Assembly: GCA_964613675.1 (NCBI GenBank)
Contig: CAZTIH010000076.1
Coordinates: 1-12,087, forward strand
DNA from: DAIUCA01 sp964613675
GTDB lineage: Bacteria; Pseudomonadota; Gammaproteobacteria; Competibacterales; Competibacteraceae
Reading direction: 5' to 3'
DNA length: 12,087 nt
The notes below the pieces were generated by a model that was given only the letters and a program-made list of their open reading frames with translations, searched no databases and had not been told where the DNA came from. Position 1 is the first letter of the stretch. Each line of letters starts with the position of its first letter. The translations under genes and the position numbers were made by a program. Positions 1 to 6,772 of the stretch are shown here, one piece after another.

Positions 1-6
1 TTGCCT

Positions 7-11
7 GAGGT
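7..11 (+). promoter_or_regulatory. Shine-Dalgarno site for the DUF697 gene
   Basis: GAGGT lies 7 nt upstream of the ATG at 19. It decides the start: the same frame is also open from a TTG at position 1, but nothing upstream of that codon is visible, whereas this site is well spaced for the ATG. Confidence 0.6.
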
Positions 12-18
12 AACCCTT

Positions 19-645
19 ATGACCGACGCGACTTCCCAAGTCCTCGCCACCAATACTCGTCCTGCTCTCACGGAAAGCGAGCGGCTCAACAAAGCTAACT
101 CGATCATTAAAGATTACATGATTGGCGCGATGGTTGGCGCCTGTGTCCCCGTTCCCCTAGTAGATTTAGTCCTACTTACTAGTGTGCAACTTAAGATGGT
201 TCACAGCCTCGCAAACCTATACGGCATCCCGTTCTCACGCCAACTCGTTAAGTCAGCAATCGGCTCGTTAGTGGGAGGTGTCGTCACGACGAACGGGGCG
301 ATCGCCATTGGCAGCAGCATGGCGAAGATGATCCCTGGATTTGGTTTATTTGCGGGGATGTTGAGCATGTCCGTATTGAGTGGTGCAACCACTTATGCGG
401 TGGGCAAAGTCTTCGTCACCCACTTTGAATCCGGTGGCACCTTCCTCGACTTCGATCCCGAAAAAGTCCGTCAACACTTTGAGGCCGCCCTGACGGAAGG
501 GAAAGCGAAAGCGGCTGAAGAACAACCGAAGGCCGCAGCAGCCGTAGCCACCACCGCACAATCCCTGACCGAAGGTAGTGCGCAACCGACTCCCGCTTCA
601 AACCCGCCGGCTAAGCCCGCAACGCCTACTCCCTCTAAGCCCTAA
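19..645 (+). CDS. DUF697-family membrane protein with low-complexity C-terminal tail
   Basis: Protein of 208 aa from ATG 19; the frame is open to the window edge, and starting at TTG 1 would add six residues. Counting from ATG 19, residues about 30-140 match the DUF697 pattern as I know it: a helical start with two Pro in 'VPVPLVDL', then 'QLKMVHSLANLYG', a Gly/Ala-rich hydrophobic segment, 'IPGFG' and 'ATTYAVGKVF..HFESGG'. Two hydrophobic stretches (about 34-56 and 80-130) suggest membrane insertion. The last 50 or so residues are Ala/Pro/Thr/Lys-rich and probably disordered. DUF697 proteins (YcjF-like, often linked to GTPases) have no settled biochemical role, and I assign none. A terminator-like hairpin follows, and nothing ties this protein to polyketide synthesis, so I read it as a neighbour marking the cluster edge. 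Confidence 0.8.
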   Translation: MTDATSQVLATNTRPALTESERLNKANSIIKDYMIGAMVGACVPVPLVDLVLLTSVQLKMVHSLANLYGIPFSRQLVKSAIGSLVGGVVTTNGAIAIGSSMAKMIPGFGLFAGMLSMSVLSGATTYAVGKVFVTHFESGGTFLDFDPEKVRQHFEAALTEGKAKAAEEQPKAAAAVATTAQSLTEGSAQPTPASNPPAKPATPTPSKP

Positions 646-683
646 TCGGCCCATGTCTGCTACAAGATGAATCATGTCCAAAG

Positions 684-707
684 GCCGCCCTGTGCGGCTC
701 TTTTTTT
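684..707 (+). terminator. Rho-independent terminator-like hairpin
   Basis: GCCGC (684-688) pairs perfectly with GCGGC (694-698) around a 5-nt loop (CCTGT). Two bases later comes a run of seven T (701-707). It lies 38 nt after the stop of the DUF697 gene, as expected for that gene's terminator. Oddly, only 17 nt separate the T-run from the GTG of the exporter, leaving no room for a promoter in between. It could therefore also act as an attenuator or a leaky terminator in a transcript reaching the exporter. Confidence 0.75.
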
Positions 708-710
708 GTT

Positions 711-714
711 AGGA
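711..714 (+). promoter_or_regulatory. Candidate Shine-Dalgarno site for the exporter GTG start
   Basis: AGGA lies 10 nt upstream of the GTG at 725 and directly after the terminator T-run. It supports the GTG start. The next in-frame Met (residue 26) lies inside the first membrane segment and would remove it. The spacing is a little long, so the call is moderate. Confidence 0.45.
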
Positions 715-724
715 AAAGTGCGCA

Positions 725-2353
725 GTGTCTCTACTTAATGCTCCCATCACGCGATTTTTTCGCCAAGAAACTGCTGCTCCCAAAGCACAATTATTGGCGA
801 TGGCGGCGGTTTCAGGGATCGCCAATGGTTTGTTGCTGGCGGTAATCAACAGTGTGGTGGAAATGGCGAATAGCGATGAACTCCACATCCAGGCCTTTTT
901 CTTCTACCTCATTGCACTTGCCCTGTTTATTTACGCCAAACACTTTGCCCTAACCCGTGCGACGGCGGCAGTTGAGGAAGCGATTTACAACGCCCGCACG
1001 CGCTTAACCGATAAATTGCGCCGTACCGAGCTCAGTTTTATTGAAAACACCCCGCAAGGCGCCATTTACAACAGCCTGACGCAAGATGCGAATCTCATCT
1101 CTCAATCGGCCGTCTTGCTAATTAATGCTTGTCAGGGCCTGATTGCCGTCATTTTTAGCTTCATTTACATCGCCATTTTGTCGCCCACCGGCTTTTTCAT
1201 CATTCTGGGCGGCCTAATCGGCGGGGCCATGCTGTATGTGCTACACAGTCGCGCCACGGCCGAAAAACTTCGCCAAGTTGCGCAACGAGAAACGGATTTT
1301 TTTAGCTCATTGGAACATTTAGTGGCGGGNNNNNNNNNNCGCATCAATCAGCGTAAAAACCAAGCCGTTTACGAAGAAAACAACGCCATCGCCGCCGATA
1401 CCCGCGAACTCAAAACGGCGGTCGGTAATAGCTTTGTGCTCGATCTGATGTTTGCGCAAATCGTCTATTACTTACTATTCGCGATCATCATTTTTATCCT
1501 TCCCAACATGACCACCATCGACGCCGCGACCATCATCAAAATTACGGCAGCGGTGCTCTTCATCGTGGGGCCTGTGGATATGGTGGTGAGTGCGATTCCA
1601 GCCTTTGCTCGTGCCAATGTGGCGATTGAAGGGTTGCAAAATCTCGAAAAACAACTCGATTACGCCGCACAGCAAGCTCAAACCATCGAGCAGTATCCCG
1701 TCAACGATGCCCCCTTTCAGTCGCTTAAAATGGAAAATCTGCATTTCCAATATGTCGATCCGCAGGGACAACCGCTCTTTGCCATTGGCCCGATTGATTT
1801 TGAGATTCAGCGGGGCGAATTGCTGTTTGTGGTGGGGGGGAACGGGAGTGGGAAATCGACCTTTTTGAAGCTGTTGATTGGGCTGTATTACCCACACCAA
1901 GGACAGATTTATCTCAACGGTCAACCCGTCTTGCGGGCCGATTACTTAAATTATCGCGAGCAATTTTCGGCCATTTTTACGGATTTTCACCTGTTCGATA
2001 AAATTTACGGTGTCACCACTACGCAAGCGACCGTCGATGCGCTCCTGGTCAAAATGGAGATGGCAAAAAAGACGCGCTATGTTGAGGATCGCTTCACAGT
2101 CACTAAACTATCGACTGGACAGCGCAAGCGATTGGCGTACATCGCCAGTGTTTTAGAAGACAAATCTGTACTGATTTTCGATGAATGGGCCGCCGACCAA
2201 GATCCTCATTTTCGGCAATTTTTCTACCGTACCCTGCTGCCCGAACTGCGCGATCAGGGAAAAACCATCATCGCCGTGACGCATGATGACCATTACTTCG
2301 ATGCCGCCGATCGTGTCTTAAAGATGGATCGTGGGTTGCTTTTGCCCCTGTAA
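725..2353 (+). CDS. Cyclic peptide/siderophore-type ABC exporter (fused TMD-NBD)
   Basis: Half-transporter of about 542 aa that should homodimerise in the inner membrane and use ATP to export a secondary metabolite. The N-terminal half has about six hydrophobic segments (near residues 23-47, 55-75, 131-150, 153-174, 240-262, 267-292). The C-terminal half is an ATPase: Walker A GGNGSGKST (371-379), signature LSTGQRKR (462-469), Walker B VLIFDE with D486 and E487, then WAADQDP, and switch His H520 in VTHDDHYF. The DEWAADQDP wording and the LSxGQxKR signature are typical of the PvdE/SyrD/YojI cyclic-peptide exporter family, and the length fits. The start is GTG. Residues 203-205 are unknown because of a 10-N gap; the frame is kept as assembled. 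PKS 1 begins 87 nt downstream on the same strand with no terminator seen between, so co-transcription and export of the cluster product are likely. The substrate is inferred. Confidence 0.9.
   Translation: MSLLNAPITRFFRQETAAPKAQLLAMAAVSGIANGLLLAVINSVVEMANSDELHIQAFFFYLIALALFIYAKHFALTRATAAVEEAIYNARTRLTDKLRRTELSFIENTPQGAIYNSLTQDANLISQSAVLLINACQGLIAVIFSFIYIAILSPTGFFIILGGLIGGAMLYVLHSRATAEKLRQVAQRETDFFSSLEHLVAXXXXRINQRKNQAVYEENNAIAADTRELKTAVGNSFVLDLMFAQIVYYLLFAIIIFILPNMTTIDAATIIKITAAVLFIVGPVDMVVSAIPAFARANVAIEGLQNLEKQLDYAAQQAQTIEQYPVNDAPFQSLKMENLHFQYVDPQGQPLFAIGPIDFEIQRGELLFVVGGNGSGKSTFLKLLIGLYYPHQGQIYLNGQPVLRADYLNYREQFSAIFTDFHLFDKIYGVTTTQATVDALLVKMEMAKKTRYVEDRFTVTKLSTGQRKRLAYIASVLEDKSVLIFDEWAADQDPHFRQFFYRTLLPELRDQGKTIIAVTHDDHYFDAADRVLKMDRGLLLPL
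1330..1339. other. Assembly gap (10 N) inside the exporter gene
   Basis: Ten N interrupt the exporter after a codon that must be Gly202 (GGN) and before R206-I-N. The rest of the protein continues in the same frame. Family members, as I recall them, carry a pattern like G-F/R-K-E-x-x-L-N here, which would need one more residue than ten N allow. The true gap may thus be nearer 13 nt; this is inference. Confidence 0.95.
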
Positions 2354-2440
2354 AGTCACAGAGACCTAGTGCGTATTGATTCCTCACCCCTGCCTTGTTT
2401 GACTTGTTTTTAACATACGCAAAGACCACGAGATTGCCCC

Positions 2441-5400
2441 ATGTCCCACGCCGCTCGCCCGCCCAGCCGTGCAATCGCCATCACGGGAATGGCCTGTCGT
2501 TTCCCAGGTGCAGACAATTTATCAGAATTCTGGACGCTGTTAGCGACTGGAAAAGATGTCATTCGTCCGATTCCCGATGACCGTTGGAACGCCCAAGCGC
2601 TTTATAGCAACAACCCCGATGAAATGGGCAAAATTAATGCGCTGGAAGGGGGTTTTTTAGATCGCCTAAGCGACTTCGACGCCGCCTTTTTCGAGTTATC
2701 CCCTCGAAAAGCGACCTTTGCCTCCCCAGAACAGCGCCTACTGTACGAAGTGACCTACCACGCGCTCGAACAGGCCGGGCAGGTAGAGACCATTCGTCAC
2801 AGCGATGCGGGGGTGTTCCTCGGGATTCACGATCAAAGCACCGATTACGCGAAGTTGCTTTATAGCGATCCGGAAAAAGTCAGTATTCACACGGGGTTAG
2901 GCGTAGCGCACAGTGCAGCAGGGGGACGATTGGCCCATTGGTTGGATTTGCACGGTCCCTGTCTCGTCATCGACACCGCCTGTTCTTCTGGACTCGCAGC
3001 CCTTCACGCCGCCCATAACAGCCTGTTGCTTGGCGACTGCGAGACGGCGATTGTGGGCGCGGTCAACGTGGTGTTGCTTCCCCATTTCCACATGGCTCTG
3101 GCTCGAATGCACATGCTCGCCCCCGACAGCCGTTGCAAAGCCTTCGATCATCGTGCCAATGGCTATGTCCGAAGTGAAGGGGCCGCAGCACTCGTGCTCA
3201 AACCGCTTGATATTGCCCAGAAAAATGGTGACCGAATTTTGGCCGTGATTCGCGGCACCGCCATTAATCAAGATGGCCGAACCAAAGGCATTACCGCTCC
3301 AAGCCCCTTAGCTCAACAGAGAGTGATCGAAAAAGCCCTCGAACGTGCCCAACTGTTCCCCAATGACATCGACTTCATCGAAGCGCATGGCACGGGAACG
3401 ACCGTCGGGGATTTGGGGGAAATTCAGGGTTTGAAAGCGGTTTTTGGCCAACGCGAGCGGCCTTTGTACTTAGGCGCCGTCAAAACCAACATTGGTCATT
3501 TGGAATCCGTTTCGGGGCTGGCGGGCGTCATTAAGACCGTACTGGCCATGCAACACGACGCCATTCCACCCAATCTCCATCTCGTACAACCCAATCCCGC
3601 CCTCGATTTAGCGCATTCGCCCTTCGTGCTCCCGGAGAAATCCACCGCGTGGCCGACAACGGCGGTGGTCAAACGGGCGGGCGTGAGTAGCTTCGGTTGG
3701 ACGGGCGTGAATACCCACGTCGTGCTCGAATCGTTTACGGCCCCGTCGCCTCAGTCCTCTCCCACACGTCCCCTACAACTGCTCCCGTTGTCCGCTAAAA
3801 GCGATTATTCCCTTCAACAGCTCGCGGCGGCCTACGCACAAGAAGACGCAGATTCAACGGCTACTTTTGCCGAAATCGCTTACTCAGCGGCGGTGGGACG
3901 ATCTCATTTCAGTCAACGTCGGGCGATCGTCGCTACAGATTGGGCCTCGCTGCACTCCCAACTTCGCACCCCGCACAAAGCCGAAAAATCTCGTTGCAAA
4001 ACAATTGCTTGGGTATTTACGGGACAGGGTTCGCAATACGCCTCGATGGGGGAAACGCTGTATCACCACGAACCCTTTTTCCGAGACACCTTTGACGCAT
4101 TAGCCGACGCCTTTTTGCCCCCGCTCAACGCGGATTTGCGGGATATTTTATGGGGCACGCAAACAGTGCGACTCCATGACACCGCATTTGCGCAACCCGC
4201 TATTTTCGCTTTGGAAGTCGCGTTGGCACGACTTTGGACCCATTGGGGGATGACGCCAACTCACTTAGCGGGTCACAGCATTGGCGAACTGGCGGCTGCC
4301 CATGTCGCGGGGGTGTTTGATTTGACGGCAGCGGCACAACTCATTACGGCGCGTGGACAATTGATGCAGAACGCGCCGGGACAAGGTGGCATGGCGGCTT
4401 GTCGGGCGACGGAGACAGCGTTGACCTCGGCATTGGCTGCGTTTCCCGATGTCGTTATTGCCGCTCACAATCATTCCCACCAATACACGGTCGCAGGGCC
4501 AATCTCGCAGATCGACGCATTTTGCGAATTTTCGACGACCCTCGGGCTATCCGTACAAAAACTGGCCGTTTCCCACGCCTTCCATTCGCCGTTAATGACG
4601 CCCATTTTGGACGCCTTTCGAGAGGTAGCCACGCAAATTGCCTATGCCCCCCCGCAATATCCGCTAATTAGCTCGGTCACGGGACAACGGCATACCCATT
4701 TCGATGCTGATTACTGGGTTAATCAAATTCGGCAGCCCGTCAATTGGGCAGCGGTAGCCGCACAGTTAACCCACGACATTATTTTGGAAATTGGCCCACA
4801 TCCTGTCCTGATGGGTTTAATGGAAGCGCCACAATCATTGAAATTAGCGAGTTTACGGCGTGGGCAATCGGATTACGCCAGCCTATTGAATTCGTTAGCC
4901 CGTTACTACGAAGCGGGGGGATCGGTTCATTGGCCCAATTTTTATCGCAATCACGCCCAAAATCTAGTTGACTTGCCGCTGTATCCGTTTGAAAGAAAAC
5001 GATTTTGGGTGGATCAGCACTCCGCACACGACATAGTGGCTTATCGTCAAGCTGCCCCCACGACAAAATCGACAGGTCGTGCCCCTGAAGCGTATTCGTT
5101 TCGGTGGCAGCAACTCACACCAAAACCTATTCGTTCTCCCCAAGCTATTTTACTTACTGGTGATGCAACATTAAGTGCCCAATTAACCGATCATTTCAAT
5201 CGCGAATTCACCGCGTCATCTAATCAGCCCTTACCGACATTCCGTTATGTGTCGCCCCACGAGTCTTGGGAATCGGCCTTAATGTCGTTGCCTGTCCCGC
5301 GAGAAATTTGGCTGTTAGCCCCGCAAACGCCCCAAGAAGTGCTGACGAGTTTACAGCGGGCCATCACACACCAAACGACCCTCTCCGTCGTAACCCGCAA

Positions 5401-6772
5401 TGCCGTCACCGTTCACGGCGAAAAAATCGAGAACAATCAAGGGGCTATTTGGGGATTGGCCCAAGGGTTTGCGCTCGAACATCCCACTAATTGGGGACGA
5501 CTCGTCGATTGGGAAGGGCAATCGGTAGGGGCACTGCTCAATGCACTCATGACTGATGATTCCGAAGACCAAATTGCTCTGCGCAACGGTCAACGGCATG
5601 GTTTACGCTTACAAAACAAGATTTTATCTCCCAATCGCTGGCAACCAGATCCCGCTGCGACCTATTTGATTTCGGGCGGATTGGGCGGCGTCGGACTGCG
5701 ATTAGCGACCCATTTAGCCCAACGAGGGGCTCGCCATCTCGTGCTAATCAATCGGCGTTCACCCACTTCGTCACAACGACAAGCACTTGAAATTATTGAA
5801 AAAACAAGCTGCCGTGTGGAATGTCATGCCGCCGACATCGCCGACCTAAATCAAATCGCCCCCTTGTTAGCAGACCTCCCTTATTTGCGTGGAATTTTCC
5901 ACCTGGCGGCCACTGCAACCCCCTGTCCCTTCCATCAGCTATCGGCTGACGATCTCCAAACCGTGTTACGCCCCAAAGCAGCGGGAGCCTACGTGTTACA
6001 TCAGCTCACAGCCCATCGCCCGCTCGAAGTCTTTGTGATGTTTTCGTCGATGGCGGCGGCGTGGGGTGCAACCCATTTGGCCCATTACAGCGCCGCCAAT
6101 CGCGCCCTGGATGCTTTGGCCGAAATGCGCCATCAACAGGGGTTACCGGCGTTGGCTGTGGATTGGGGGGCTTTTGACCTTGCGGGCCTCGCCGACACTC
6201 GTACCCTCGACGAGGCCCAACGTGCCGGGCTTCCTCCCCTCGACCCCGAGGCCGCCCTGAACGCTTTAGAGGCTGCAATTGCAGACGGAACCCCTCGAAT
6301 TGTGTTGGCGGCGGTGAACTGGTCGCGATTTGCGCCGTTGTACCGTGCCCGACGCGCCCGCCCGTTGCTCGACGACATTGCCCCCGAAGTTACGCCTGCT
6401 GAGAAGATGACTTCTTTTGCCGACGCACCGCAGAAAATCGCGAATTATCTCGATCTCGTGACTCGTCTTATTGCTGAGTTGCTGAATCTCCCCGCAACAG
6501 AAGTTGAGGTTGATAAGGGCTTTTTTGAGGCGGGAATGGATTCATTGATGGCGGTTGAGTTGAAAGAACGGCTTGCCCACGCCCTCGGCACCCCCTTCCC
6601 CGCCACCTTGGCCTTTGACTATCCCGATGCGCGACGGTTAGCGGCTTTCCTCGAACAGCACCTGAAACCGCTTCCCGCTTCCCCCCCCGCGACTCCAGAG
6701 GAATTTCACAGTTCTCCTCAGGATTTAGAAAGCGAACTGGCGGCTTTAGAAGCGCTGTTGGAGGTGCGTTAA
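2441..6772 (+). CDS. Type I modular PKS protein 1: KS-AT-KR-ACP
   Basis: Protein of 1443 aa making one extension module. KS at about 8-430: Cys181 in DTACSSG, His316 in EAHGTGT, His353 in KTNIGHLE. KS-AT linker at about 432-520. AT at about 522-815: GHSIGE with Ser613, and HAFH (712-715), the usual malonyl-CoA signature. Post-AT linker LPLYPFERKRFW (845-856). KR structural half at about 870-1070; catalytic half has SGGLGGVG (1078-1085), Lys1179, Ser1203, Tyr1216, Asn1220. It lacks the LDD motif and has Trp1208, so it is predicted A type (L-hydroxyl). ACP at about 1330-1410 with Ser1368 in GMDSL. No DH or ER. The KS starts after only 9 residues, with no loading domain or docking helix, so the starter must arrive from another protein. 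The KS departs from consensus at several positions (SPRK, SPEQ, GDLGE). An acidic helical tail (1415-1443) probably docks PKS 2. The ribosome-binding site is weak; ATG 2441 is the only sensible start. Confidence 0.95.
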   Translation: MSHAARPPSRAIAITGMACRFPGADNLSEFWTLLATGKDVIRPIPDDRWNAQALYSNNPDEMGKINALEGGFLDRLSDFDAAFFELSPRKATFASPEQRLLYEVTYHALEQAGQVETIRHSDAGVFLGIHDQSTDYAKLLYSDPEKVSIHTGLGVAHSAAGGRLAHWLDLHGPCLVIDTACSSGLAALHAAHNSLLLGDCETAIVGAVNVVLLPHFHMALARMHMLAPDSRCKAFDHRANGYVRSEGAAALVLKPLDIAQKNGDRILAVIRGTAINQDGRTKGITAPSPLAQQRVIEKALERAQLFPNDIDFIEAHGTGTTVGDLGEIQGLKAVFGQRERPLYLGAVKTNIGHLESVSGLAGVIKTVLAMQHDAIPPNLHLVQPNPALDLAHSPFVLPEKSTAWPTTAVVKRAGVSSFGWTGVNTHVVLESFTAPSPQSSPTRPLQLLPLSAKSDYSLQQLAAAYAQEDADSTATFAEIAYSAAVGRSHFSQRRAIVATDWASLHSQLRTPHKAEKSRCKTIAWVFTGQGSQYASMGETLYHHEPFFRDTFDALADAFLPPLNADLRDILWGTQTVRLHDTAFAQPAIFALEVALARLWTHWGMTPTHLAGHSIGELAAAHVAGVFDLTAAAQLITARGQLMQNAPGQGGMAACRATETALTSALAAFPDVVIAAHNHSHQYTVAGPISQIDAFCEFSTTLGLSVQKLAVSHAFHSPLMTPILDAFREVATQIAYAPPQYPLISSVTGQRHTHFDADYWVNQIRQPVNWAAVAAQLTHDIILEIGPHPVLMGLMEAPQSLKLASLRRGQSDYASLLNSLARYYEAGGSVHWPNFYRNHAQNLVDLPLYPFERKRFWVDQHSAHDIVAYRQAAPTTKSTGRAPEAYSFRWQQLTPKPIRSPQAILLTGDATLSAQLTDHFNREFTASSNQPLPTFRYVSPHESWESALMSLPVPREIWLLAPQTPQEVLTSLQRAITHQTTLSVVTRNAVTVHGEKIENNQGAIWGLAQGFALEHPTNWGRLVDWEGQSVGALLNALMTDDSEDQIALRNGQRHGLRLQNKILSPNRWQPDPAATYLISGGLGGVGLRLATHLAQRGARHLVLINRRSPTSSQRQALEIIEKTSCRVECHAADIADLNQIAPLLADLPYLRGIFHLAATATPCPFHQLSADDLQTVLRPKAAGAYVLHQLTAHRPLEVFVMFSSMAAAWGATHLAHYSAANRALDALAEMRHQQGLPALAVDWGAFDLAGLADTRTLDEAQRAGLPPLDPEAALNALEAAIADGTPRIVLAAVNWSRFAPLYRARRARPLLDDIAPEVTPAEKMTSFADAPQKIANYLDLVTRLIAELLNLPATEVEVDKGFFEAGMDSLMAVELKERLAHALGTPFPATLAFDYPDARRLAAFLEQHLKPLPASPPATPEEFHSSPQDLESELAALEALLEVR
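6760..6765 (+). promoter_or_regulatory. Strong Shine-Dalgarno site for PKS 2
   Basis: GGAGGT lies within the last codons of PKS 1, 7 nt before the ATG at 6773. The PKS 1 stop (TAA, 6770-6772) abuts that ATG with no spacer, which fixes the start and implies coupled translation of the two synthases. Confidence 0.85.

Noticed and set aside
667..738. Possible 23-codon leader peptide across the terminator hairpin, overlapping the exporter start
   Set aside because: No clear ribosome-binding site, no run of regulatory codons, and the frame simply crosses the hairpin and T-run; likely chance.
1475..1924. Open frame on the - strand (149 codons) inside the exporter gene
   Set aside because: Antisense to the membrane and ATPase domains of the exporter; no recognisable motifs.
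2354..2440. A promoter for PKS 1 (TTGACT at 2399-2404 and TAACAT at 2411-2416)
   Set aside because: The two elements are only 6 nt apart and no properly spaced partner is visible; co-transcription with the exporter is simpler. I see no terminator here either.
3378..3399. 22-bp exact repeat shared with 7743-7764 as a possible mobile or recombination site
   Set aside because: It encodes the conserved EAHGTGT region of the KS in both genes, so domain homology explains it.
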